Assembly: GCA_003218615.1 (NCBI GenBank)
Contig: QHOD01000037.1
Span: 1 to 13,258, forward strand
Source: Verrucomicrobiota bacterium
GTDB lineage: Bacteria; Verrucomicrobiota; Verrucomicrobiia; Chthoniobacterales; UBA10450
Direction: 5' to 3'
Length of the DNA stretch: 13,258 bases
Position 1 is the first letter of the stretch; the number at the start of each line of letters is the position of its first letter. The notes under the pieces were generated by a model that saw nothing but the letters and a program-made list of their open reading frames with translations, was not told the origin of the DNA and did no database searches. Of this stretch, positions 6,369 through 13,258 are shown piece after piece. The position numbers and the translations under genes are program-made.

Positions 6369-7337
6369 ATGGTGCACATTCGATTCAACTCAGCGACCAA
6401 CATCCTCGCACTTATCGCCCTGCTTGTTTCAGCGGCCGCAGCAGTCAGTGAAGATACAAAGGACTGGATAACAGGGCTGCCGCGAGAAACGATTCATGTA
6501 AAAGAGTGGCCAGGCGGAAAGAAGGTTGCCGTTTGCTTCGTTCTGTATGTTGAGGTGTGGGGCTTCGGGCACGGCCCTAATTTTCGACCCGACATGGTTT
6601 CGCGCGATCCGGATGTTGTTGACGAGTCGTTTCGTCAATATGCGGTCGAGTGGGGTATTCCTCGGGTTGCTAGGCTTTTCAACCAGCAAGGCGTGCCGTT
6701 GAGCATTGCATTGAACGCGCTTTTTCCGGAGGACCATCCCGATATCTGGAAGCAGTTTCGTTCACTCGTGCCAAAGGCGCCCATCATTGCGCACGGCATT
6801 AATAACTCGACCGAACTTCTACCGCTCAAAGCTGGGCTCGACGCACAAGAAGCTTACATTCGCCGGACACTCGATCTGATTGAAAAGGACACGGGCGTCA
6901 AATCGCGTGGATGGTCAAGCCCAAGCGTATACCCGAATGCCGACACATTCAGCGCTACTACAGCCGAAGGCATCACCTATTCGCTCGACGGCATGGACTC
7001 CGATGTCCTATCTCGGCTTACGACAAAGTCAGGACCGCTGGTGCTGATTCCCTATCCGGCAGTCACAGTTGACATGGGGCAATACCTGTCGCGCTTCAAA
7101 GAACCAAATGACATGGAGCGGCTGTGGATCGATTATGTAACCGAACTTGCCCGTGAGGCTGAGACTCATCCCGATCGTGACGCCACTGTCGTTGCGATCG
7201 GAATCCATCCTTTTGTGGTCGGAACTCCCGACGGCGCCGAAGCATTGCGTCGTGTTCTCGAGAATTTCAAGAAGCAGAAGCTTGTCTGGGTCACAGACAC
7301 TCAAGCGGTATTGGACGCTGCGGGCGAGAAGCAGTAG
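6369..7337 (+). CDS. Exported atypical polysaccharide deacetylase (PuuE-like fold)
   Basis: The 322-residue product starts with a signal peptide (residues 1-27, core ILALIALLVSAAAA) and then a NodB-like barrel. Landmarks are KKVAVCFVLYVEVWGFG (51-67), PIIAHGINN (138-146), SRGWSSPSVYPNADTF (179-194), YSLDGMDSD (204-212), LIPYP (226-230) and IGIHPFVVG (278-286). The canonical metal-binding pair (TFDDG Asp and HSxxH) is missing: position one reads VLYVEVW and the second has a single His (H142). That pattern recalls PuuE, the deacetylase-derived allantoinase, but PuuE is cytosolic whereas this protein should be exported. The substrate is unknown. Start: ATG 6369, or the GTG at 6372 that matches the GTG starts in copies A and C. 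A truncated duplicate of its 5' end lies at 3797. The porin follows 224 bp downstream. Confidence 0.82.
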   Translation: MVHIRFNSATNILALIALLVSAAAAVSEDTKDWITGLPRETIHVKEWPGGKKVAVCFVLYVEVWGFGHGPNFRPDMVSRDPDVVDESFRQYAVEWGIPRVARLFNQQGVPLSIALNALFPEDHPDIWKQFRSLVPKAPIIAHGINNSTELLPLKAGLDAQEAYIRRTLDLIEKDTGVKSRGWSSPSVYPNADTFSATTAEGITYSLDGMDSDVLSRLTTKSGPLVLIPYPAVTVDMGQYLSRFKEPNDMERLWIDYVTELAREAETHPDRDATVVAIGIHPFVVGTPDGAEALRRVLENFKKQKLVWVTDTQAVLDAAGEKQ

Positions 7338-7486
7338 CTAAGAGCGAAGAAATGCGTGTCCCGTCGCCGCTGGGACGAACAGGAACGCGTGGTCGAAATC
7401 AGCTAGTCCGCACAGAATAGATATTTCTTCACATCTTTGCGGTTGCGAAAACCGGCGGCGGTTTGGATCAGGGGTTGAATTGCTCC

Positions 7487-7512
7487 CAGGGGTTCGACTC
7501 CCGCTGTCCACC
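7487..7512 (+). other. tRNA/tmRNA T-arm-like hairpin
   Basis: A hairpin with CAG-GGG and CCC-G-CTG arms (one bulged G) encloses the 7-base loop TTCGACT, the classic T-loop sequence. GTCCACC follows, resembling an acceptor 3' end. No matching 5' half was found just upstream, so this would be a 3' remnant of a tRNA or tmRNA gene. It sits 5 bp before leader copy C. The T-stem fit is imperfect, so chance is possible. Confidence 0.3.
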
Positions 7513-7516
7513 GCTG

Positions 7517-7561
7517 TTTTAGCTCGCTTTTGCATTATCTTTAAAATTAGAAACGCAAGTA
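7517..7561 (+). promoter_or_regulatory. Leader element, copy C
   Basis: TTTTAGCTCGCTTTTGC at 7517-7533 matches the other two copies. The following CATTATCTTTAAAATTA is close to copy A, and the similarity runs through the first codons (GTGCGCTTTCG). The GTG start of the porin is 45 bp from the element's first base. Its presence before an unrelated gene shows that the leader has been duplicated independently of the deacetylase body. Confidence 0.55.
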
Positions 7562-8905
7562 GTGCGCTTTCGTTTTCGTAACGTTGGGAAAAATCTCCTG
7601 CTTATTTTTTTCCTGGCACCTGCTCTAGTGGTTTCCACAACACACGCTACAGAAACAGAACCGGCTGCGACTCCGGCGCAGGAAAGTTTGCAACCTATTG
7701 GCATCGGCGGAAACCCCGGTGCCATAAATGCTACCACTGGAACGGCCGAATTGGAGAAATACCTTCTGGATCTTGCCGGCATCAAGGACGACCACGGCGT
7801 TCGTATCGGCGGGCTTTGGATTGGCAACACCAACTGGCTCATGTCGGGCGGTGCAGAACCGGGCAAGGTAAGCTGGGACAGCCTGTTCATTGCTGACCTG
7901 TTAGTAGACATGGAAAAGCTCACTGGCTGGTGGAAAGGCGCACTGTTTGGCGCAGAGTTTCTACGATTCGATGGGCAGCGAACAAACGAGCAGGCGGGGA
8001 GTATTCAAGGCTATAATGGTTTGCCGGGAGCCGAACCGCTCGATCGCTCGGAGCTTTACCAGCTCTGGATTCGACAGGAGTTGTTCGATGGAAAATTCAT
8101 TGTTCGTCTTGGCAAATCCTTGCCGAGCGCTGACTTTGGCAACGTGCTCCGGCCGGTCCCACTCGCCGAGCAGAGGCTTTTCATTCCGGCGGTGAGCGGT
8201 CTTCTATACACGCCAGTCTTCAAAAACCCTACCCTATTCGGGACCATGCCAAGCTATTATAATTCGGCATGCGGAGTGACCCTGACCCTTGCACCGGTAA
8301 AGTGGTGGTATTTGAACTACGGTTTTTACGATGGCAACGTCGCCAGAGGCATACAGACTGGAACAACGGGTCCGCATTTTAACGGCTATTATTTCAACAT
8401 CGCGGAAACCGGCTTTTCGTGGCGGCTCGGAGAAAACGATCTTCCCGGCAAAATCGGCGCAGGCTTTTGGCACCAGACGGGGCGGCTCAATGGTCGGAAC
8501 GGTATTTCGGAAAATGGCACCTCGGGGTTTTATCTTTTTGGCTCGCAACGGCTATGGTACCGGCATCCTGACAAGGACAGCTCGGGGATCTCTACGTTCT
8601 TCCAGTTCGGCACCAATGATTCCGAAACCCGTCCGGTGAATCACTATTTCGGGATGGGACTGACGGCATTTGGTCTGGTACCAAGCCGCCCGAAAGATTC
8701 AATGGGATGCGGCATGTCCTGGGCGTGGCTCAATCCAAATGTTTTCCAACGCTCCAGCGAATTGATGTTTCAAGGCTACTATCAGGCTCATCTAATTGCT
8801 GGCACGTATTTGGAACCCGCGATCAGCTACATCCCGACGCCCGGAGCCAGTCCCGATCTCGACGGTGCATGGGCGACGACGGTGCAAGTCACGATTCTTT
8901 TCTGA
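7562..8905 (+). CDS. OprB-family carbohydrate-selective outer-membrane porin
   Basis: This 447-residue protein has a signal peptide (about residues 1-29, NLLLIFFLAPALVVS core) and then a beta-barrel pattern. Features typical of OprB are GIKDDHGVRIGGLWIGNTNW near the start, SELYQLWIRQELFDGKFIVR with LGKSLPSADFGNV, a repeated aromatic-glycine strand pattern (WWYLNYGFYDGN, WRLGENDLPGKIGAGFWHQTG), and AWATTVQVTILF at the C-terminus ending in Phe, as outer-membrane barrels do. OprB porins admit sugars and related small polar solutes. The start is GTG at 7562, supported by the signal peptide and by alignment with leader copy A. With the exported deacetylase just upstream and a common leader, the two may be co-expressed for extracellular substrate processing and uptake; this is inference. 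Confidence 0.88.
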   Translation: MRFRFRNVGKNLLLIFFLAPALVVSTTHATETEPAATPAQESLQPIGIGGNPGAINATTGTAELEKYLLDLAGIKDDHGVRIGGLWIGNTNWLMSGGAEPGKVSWDSLFIADLLVDMEKLTGWWKGALFGAEFLRFDGQRTNEQAGSIQGYNGLPGAEPLDRSELYQLWIRQELFDGKFIVRLGKSLPSADFGNVLRPVPLAEQRLFIPAVSGLLYTPVFKNPTLFGTMPSYYNSACGVTLTLAPVKWWYLNYGFYDGNVARGIQTGTTGPHFNGYYFNIAETGFSWRLGENDLPGKIGAGFWHQTGRLNGRNGISENGTSGFYLFGSQRLWYRHPDKDSSGISTFFQFGTNDSETRPVNHYFGMGLTAFGLVPSRPKDSMGCGMSWAWLNPNVFQRSSELMFQGYYQAHLIAGTYLEPAISYIPTPGASPDLDGAWATTVQVTILF

Positions 8906-9027
8906 TTATCCACCGTACTCAAAACGCATAAGCGTTCCACGTTTCGACATGGCGAGTGGAAGCTAAAAAGTAAATACGATGCTTGACTCTTCGCAAACAA
9001 ACGTGATTTCCTTGCCCCCTTAAATCG

Positions 9028-9852
9028 ATGGACTTAAACACAATCACCGAGGTTCGGCGTCCGGCCAGTGCCGATGCAGTCACGAAATGGGAAAATGGTT
9101 TTGCATGGCTCGCCGGCGGAACATGGCTCTTTTCGGAACCGCAGATAAACACCCACACACTCATTGATCTTGAGACGCTCAAGTGGCCCTCTCTCAAAGC
9201 TTCGAAGGATGGATTAGAGATTGCTGCTACTTGCAGGGTTGTCGAACTCGATCAGTTCGTAGAAAAAGCGCCATCGGATTGGACGGCGGCGCCTCTTTTC
9301 CGCATGTGTTGTCGCTCTTTCCTTGCATCTTTCAAGATCTGGAATGAAGCCACCGTAGGCGGGAATATCTGCATGTCGCTCCCGGCAGGCCCGATGATTT
9401 CCCTCACTACAGCGCTGGAAGGCGTTTGCACGCTTTGGCCGCGCAGCGGAAAGCCCCGCGAAGTGCCCATGATTGAATTTGTTACCGGCAACCATGCCAA
9501 TGTTCTCGCGCCCGGAGAACTCCTGCGCAGCATTCATCTGCCAGCAACCGCGCTGAAAAAGAACTTTGCCTTTCGACGCTTCACTCTGACGCATCTTGGC
9601 CGCTCCGAAGTCCTGCTGATCGGCACGCGGTGTCCGGAGCAAGGCACGTTTCTCCTCACCATCACTGCCGCCACTCTCCGACCCGTGCAACTCCGTTTCA
9701 AAAGCGTTCCTTCCTCGAAAGAGGTGAAAGACGCCATCGATAAAGCTGTGCCCTTCGATCTTTACCTCGACGATACGCATGGCTCGCCGGCTCATCGTCG
9801 GCATCTCGCATACTATTTCGCCGAACAAATTCGCGAGGAACTTTCAGCCTGA
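9028..9852 (+). CDS. FAD-binding subunit of a molybdenum hydroxylase (CoxM/YgfM-like)
   Basis: The 274-residue protein has the two FAD-contact motifs of the CO dehydrogenase/xanthine dehydrogenase flavoprotein family: LAGGTWLF (28-35, equivalent of AGGTDL with Trp in place of Asp) and NEATVGGNIC (106-115). A small C-terminal CO_deh_flav_C domain follows. It passes electrons from the iron-sulfur clusters of the partner to NAD or another acceptor. The SPxxD-type segment that normally follows ATVGGN reads SLPAGPM, so the flavin site may be modified. No signal peptide is seen, so the complex is expected in the cytoplasm. The stop at 9852 is 13 bp before the Fe-S/Mo subunit start. Length and order match E. 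coli YgfM next to XdhD. No clear Shine-Dalgarno site precedes the ATG, which follows a 122-bp gap after the porin. Confidence 0.88.
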   Translation: MDLNTITEVRRPASADAVTKWENGFAWLAGGTWLFSEPQINTHTLIDLETLKWPSLKASKDGLEIAATCRVVELDQFVEKAPSDWTAAPLFRMCCRSFLASFKIWNEATVGGNICMSLPAGPMISLTTALEGVCTLWPRSGKPREVPMIEFVTGNHANVLAPGELLRSIHLPATALKKNFAFRRFTLTHLGRSEVLLIGTRCPEQGTFLLTITAATLRPVQLRFKSVPSSKEVKDAIDKAVPFDLYLDDTHGSPAHRRHLAYYFAEQIREELSA

Positions 9853-9865
9853 ACGGAGAATCTGT

Positions 9866-12580
9866 ATGAATTACAAAATCAACGGAAAGTCTTTCAGTGC
9901 TGAGCCTCGTCCGGGACAATGTTTGAGAACTTTCGTTCGCGATCTCGGTTGGTTTGGTGTCAAAAAAGGCTGCGATGCCGGCGATTGCGGAGCATGTACC
10001 GTGTGGCTCGACGGCAAACCCGTACACAGCTGTCTGGTTCCTGCGTACCGCGCGGCTGACCGCGAAGTAACAACCATCGAGGGTTTAAGCAAAAACGGAG
10101 AGTTGCATCCAATGCAGCAGGCATTTCTCGACGCGCAGGCTTTTCAGTGCGGCTTCTGTGCGGCGGGGATGATCATGACCTCCGCCAGCCTTTCCGATGA
10201 GCAGAAAAAAGATCTCCCCTTCCGGCTCAAGGGTAATCTCTGCCGCTGCACCGGCTATCACGCCATCGAAGACGCGCTGCACGGTGTCGGTCACGTCGAG
10301 GAAGACCGCGCCGGCCACGCCTGCGGCGCCAGCCTGCAAAATCCGCTGGCCCATTCCATCGTCACCGGCACCGCTCGCTACACCGCCGACGTAAAGATGG
10401 AGGGAATGCTCCATCTCAAGGTCCTGCGCTCACCGCACGCCCATGCGAACATTGTCGCGATCCGCACGGAGAAGGCCCGCGCCCTGCCAGGTGTTCACGG
10501 GGTGTTTACCTGGGAGGACGTGCCGCGGCGTCCGTACAGCTCGGCCTTGCATGACGATTATCGGGTTGATCCGGACGACACCTATATTCTCGACAACGTC
10601 GCCCGTTTCGTCGGCCAGCGCGTGGCTGCGGTGGCGGCGGAAACCGAGGGAATCGCGGAGGAAGCCTGCCGGCTCATCGAGGTGGACTACGAAATTCTGC
10701 CGGCGGTGTTCGACCCGGAGGAAGCGATGGCTCCGGGCGCGCCGATTTTGCACCACAAGGAATTCTCTTCCCGCATCCAGCAGGCGGGGCGGAATATTTT
10801 TCTCCAGATCGAGAGCGAATACGGAAACGCGGAGCAGGGCTTTGCCGAGGCCGACGTCGTCGTAGAGAACACGTACTACAGCAACAAGGTTTCCCACGCG
10901 CATCTCGAAACCCACATTGCGATCGCTTCGCAGAGCGAGGACGGACGAATCCACGTCCGCTCAAGCTCGCAGGCGCCCTTCCAGGCCAAAGCCAAACTGG
11001 CCTACCTCTTCGGCATCCCTCTCCCGCAGGTGCATGTTTACTCGGAGCGGGTCGGTGGGGGATTTGGCGGCAAGCAGGAGATGCTTTGCGAAGAGCTGTG
11101 CGTGCTTGCGATGCTGAAAACGGGCCGCCCGGTGAAATGGGAATTCACCCGCGAAGAGGAATTCATTGCCGGCGTTTCGCGGCATCCCATGAAGACGAAC
11201 ATCAAGGTGGGCGCGAAGAAGGATGGCACGCTCACGGCGATTCAACTCCGCGTGGTTTCCGCCACCGGCGCCTACGGCAATCATGGCGGCGAGACCCTGG
11301 CTGCCTCCCTTAGCCAGTCGCTCCAGATCTACCGCTGTCCGAACATGAAGGGTCTCGGCTACGCCGTTTACACCAACATCCCACCCTCGGGGGCTTTCCG
11401 CGGGTACGGATCGTCGCAGACCGTCTTCGCCGTGGAGTCCGCCATGGCCGAGGTCGCCCGCAAACTCGGCATGGACCACATGGAATTCCAACGCAAAAAC
11501 GTCGTCGTCCCCGGCGACGCCGTGCACAGCATCTGGGAGGGGCCTTCCGATGCGGAGATGGGAAGTTACGGCCTCGATCAGTGTATGAATTTTCTCGAAA
11601 AGGCGCTGGCCAGCGGAAGGGGTGAGCCGAAGCCGGAAGGCGATGAATGGCTCGAAGGCAAAGGCCACGCCATCCACATGCACGATTGCATCCCGCCTAC
11701 GGAACAGCGCTCCGAGGCCCATATCAACCTGCGCGCCGACGGCACGTATTATCTTACCAACGGCGTCACGGAGATGGGCAATGGTACGATCACGTCCATG
11801 CGGCAGGTGGCCGCATCCATTCTAAATGCCACCGCCAGTCGCATTGAAATCGTCATCGCGGACACGGACAAGACGGCTTACGATACGGGCACCTTTTCCA
11901 GCGTCGGCACCAGCGTGTCCTGCAAATCCGTGAGCCTCGCCGCCGAAAATCTACGCGACAATGTGCTCAAGATCGCCAGCGAGTTCACCTCCACTCCGCT
12001 CCCGCAATGCCGGCTGATGGATGGCGCGGTGGAATGCGGCTCGCGGAACATCCCGCTGTCCGAGCTGTTCGAGTCCGTGCCCGACGCGCGGCATCGGCTA
12101 AGCGTGATGCGCAAAGCTTACGGGTCGCCGCGCACCACCTGCTTCAACGTGCATGGCTTTCGTATCGCCGTGAATCGGATCACCGGAGAAATTCGCATCC
12201 TGCAAAGCGTCCACGCCGCAGACGCCGGAACGATCCTCAACCCCATGCAGTGCCGCGGGCAGATCGAGGGGGCGGTTGCGCAGGGCATCGGCAGCAGTTT
12301 GTTCGAGCGCATGGTCTTCGACGACCAAGGAAAAATGATCAATCCGACCTTCCGCAACTACCGCATCTCTGCCTTCGCCGATATTCCCCGCACCGAGATT
12401 TTCTTTGCCGACACCTACGATGCCTACGGCCCACTCGGCGCGAAATCCGCCGGCGAGACACCGATCATTCCGGTTGCCCCGGCCCTCGGCAACGCCCTCG
12501 CCGACGCCACCGGCATCCGGTTCGACAGCCTGCCGTTCAGCGCCGACCGCATCTTCGCGCAACTAGCCGAAGCTAAATAA
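9866..12580 (+). CDS. Fused [2Fe-2S]/molybdopterin hydroxylase subunit (XdhD/Mop-like)
   Basis: The 904 residues combine the small Fe-S and large Mo subunits of the xanthine oxidase family. N-terminal ferredoxin cluster: C36, C41, C44, C56. Second cluster: C95, C98, C126, C128 (CGFC, CRCTG). The Mo domain spans about 160-900: GTARYTAD, HAHANIV, VGGGFGGKQE (396-405), AFRGYG (510-515), and GAKSAGE with catalytic Glu864. Length and Glu position are very near D. gigas aldehyde oxidoreductase (907 residues, Glu869), and the architecture equals E. coli XdhD. The enzyme should hydroxylate an aldehyde or N-heterocycle such as a purine; the substrate is unassigned. The TEMGQG-type motif reads TEMGNG (635-640). 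ATG 9866 is set by a GGAG site seven bases before it. An upstream in-frame extension to 9779 overlaps the FAD gene and is not needed. Third-position GC rises by eye from about 10200. Confidence 0.92.
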   Translation: MNYKINGKSFSAEPRPGQCLRTFVRDLGWFGVKKGCDAGDCGACTVWLDGKPVHSCLVPAYRAADREVTTIEGLSKNGELHPMQQAFLDAQAFQCGFCAAGMIMTSASLSDEQKKDLPFRLKGNLCRCTGYHAIEDALHGVGHVEEDRAGHACGASLQNPLAHSIVTGTARYTADVKMEGMLHLKVLRSPHAHANIVAIRTEKARALPGVHGVFTWEDVPRRPYSSALHDDYRVDPDDTYILDNVARFVGQRVAAVAAETEGIAEEACRLIEVDYEILPAVFDPEEAMAPGAPILHHKEFSSRIQQAGRNIFLQIESEYGNAEQGFAEADVVVENTYYSNKVSHAHLETHIAIASQSEDGRIHVRSSSQAPFQAKAKLAYLFGIPLPQVHVYSERVGGGFGGKQEMLCEELCVLAMLKTGRPVKWEFTREEEFIAGVSRHPMKTNIKVGAKKDGTLTAIQLRVVSATGAYGNHGGETLAASLSQSLQIYRCPNMKGLGYAVYTNIPPSGAFRGYGSSQTVFAVESAMAEVARKLGMDHMEFQRKNVVVPGDAVHSIWEGPSDAEMGSYGLDQCMNFLEKALASGRGEPKPEGDEWLEGKGHAIHMHDCIPPTEQRSEAHINLRADGTYYLTNGVTEMGNGTITSMRQVAASILNATASRIEIVIADTDKTAYDTGTFSSVGTSVSCKSVSLAAENLRDNVLKIASEFTSTPLPQCRLMDGAVECGSRNIPLSELFESVPDARHRLSVMRKAYGSPRTTCFNVHGFRIAVNRITGEIRILQSVHAADAGTILNPMQCRGQIEGAVAQGIGSSLFERMVFDDQGKMINPTFRNYRISAFADIPRTEIFFADTYDAYGPLGAKSAGETPIIPVAPALGNALADATGIRFDSLPFSADRIFAQLAEAK

Positions 12581-13258
12581 ATGGATGCCGCAGCCGTCTT
12601 AATCGCCACCGTCAAGCTTCGTCCCGGAATGGACGCCGAATTCACCGCCTGGAAGGCACACAGCGATCTTGTCATCGGAAAATTTCCCGGCTTCGTCGGC
12701 AGCGACATCATTCCGCCAACGCGACCCGACAGCAACGAATGGACAATCATCCTGAATTTTCGATCCAACGAGGACCTCGTTGTCTGGCAGAAATCCAAGG
12801 AACGGGTGGAAATCATCGCCGAAGGGGTTCCGCTTTTTGAAGGCGGCAACTTCGGTGAAGTCGTGCAAACCGGAGAGAGCGGAGATCGTCCCGCCAGTGA
12901 TGTCACCGAGGTGATTTTTTCCAAGATCAAATCCGGCAAGGAGGACACCTATCGGGAGTGGGCGGCGCGCATGCAATCCGCCCAGGCCAAATATCCTGGT
13001 TACAAAGGCACGTTCCTCCAGCCGCCGGACGAGAAGGGAGGATTTTGGACGACCATCATGCGCTTCGATTCCGCCTCGCACCTTGAAGGATGGATGAACG
13101 CTCCGGAACGCAAGGAGATGTTGAGCGAGTCCAAAGCTTTCATCGAACACGAGCAGCTCACGCGCCTGGCCACGGCATTCCCCGGATGGTTCCCGACAGA
13201 TCCAAAAACGGGTCACGGCCCGCCGAAATACAAAGCTGGTATGCTGGTGCTGCTGGGC
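12581..13258 (+). CDS. Two-domain antibiotic-biosynthesis-monooxygenase-type protein, 3' end off the window
   Basis: ATG 12581 follows the preceding TAA with no gap, and 226 codons are open to the right edge. Two similar ABM (dimeric ferredoxin-like) domains are visible, about 6-93 and 107-195, sharing pattern K-x-G-x-x-x-x-(Y/F)-x-x-W and an aligned FPGF/YPGY, (I/T)-I-(L/M)-x-F and ERxE(I/M) run. The end, GPPKYKAGMLVLLG, looks like the entry to a membrane segment. That matches the COG3224 layout of an ABM pair followed by C-terminal helices. ABM folds include quinol and haem-handling monooxygenases, but many members are uncharacterised. The abutting start implies translational coupling to the molybdenum hydroxylase, so it probably serves the same pathway. 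Whether it is catalytic or an accessory is open. Confidence 0.82.
   Translation, partial: MDAAAVLIATVKLRPGMDAEFTAWKAHSDLVIGKFPGFVGSDIIPPTRPDSNEWTIILNFRSNEDLVVWQKSKERVEIIAEGVPLFEGGNFGEVVQTGESGDRPASDVTEVIFSKIKSGKEDTYREWAARMQSAQAKYPGYKGTFLQPPDEKGGFWTTIMRFDSASHLEGWMNAPERKEMLSESKAFIEHEQLTRLATAFPGWFPTDPKTGHGPPKYKAGMLVLLG

Noticed and set aside
10961..11722. Leftward 253-codon open frame
   Set aside because: Antisense to the hydroxylase Mo domain, whose motifs run without interruption on the plus strand.
12599..13216. Leftward 205-codon open frame
   Set aside because: Antisense to the double-ABM gene, which shows an internal repeat and a start abutting the previous stop.
1..13258. CRISPR array, transposase, toxin-antitoxin pair, phage or defence genes
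   Set aside because: No regularly spaced repeats and no hallmark motifs of these systems were seen on either strand.

Overview
The window looks like chromosomal DNA of a Gram-negative, probably soil-dwelling bacterium, and most likely a member of the Verrucomicrobiota (Chthoniobacterales-like). The reasons are an OprB-type outer-membrane porin, several exported enzymes, few strong Shine-Dalgarno sites, and a peptidoglycan-binding protein with a Tyr/Trp-rich segment that I associate from memory with that phylum. The lineage is inference. Nothing phage-like, CRISPR-like or transposase-like was seen.

Region 1 (1-3405, minus strand) reads leftward. It holds a secreted peptidoglycan-binding-domain protein, an oxalate-decarboxylase-type bicupin, and a cytochrome-free sulfite-oxidase-family molybdoenzyme cut by the left edge. 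The bicupin is intact from its first cupin onward. Its 5' end is decayed: a convincing Tat signal peptide sits just upstream but in the wrong frames.

Region 2 (about 3406-6370) is a patchwork. It begins with a truncated copy of the 5' part of the deacetylase gene found at 6369. That copy runs directly into the 5' half of a tRNA-Ala-like gene. Next come two divergent GC-richer genes, a GlcG/HbpS haem-binding-like exported protein (minus) and an exported alpha/beta hydrolase (plus). Their intergenic region carries a perfect 14-bp palindrome and other symmetric sites. About 500 bp of degenerate intergenic sequence follows, with a possible gene remnant.

Region 3 (6326-8905, plus) has an exported, atypical PuuE-like polysaccharide deacetylase and an OprB-family porin. 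A 17-bp identical element lies 45-46 bp before the aligned GTG codon of the truncated deacetylase copy, the full deacetylase and the porin, so unrelated exported proteins share one leader module.

Region 4 (9028-13258, plus) is a compact operon: a CoxM/YgfM-type FAD subunit, a 904-residue fused [2Fe-2S]/molybdopterin hydroxylase (same architecture as E. coli XdhD and D. gigas aldehyde oxidoreductase), and a two-domain antibiotic-biosynthesis-monooxygenase-type protein cut by the right edge. The last start codon directly abuts the preceding stop. Together they look like a molybdenum hydroxylase of unknown substrate with a coupled accessory protein. A link to purine or N-heterocycle oxidation is possible but not shown.
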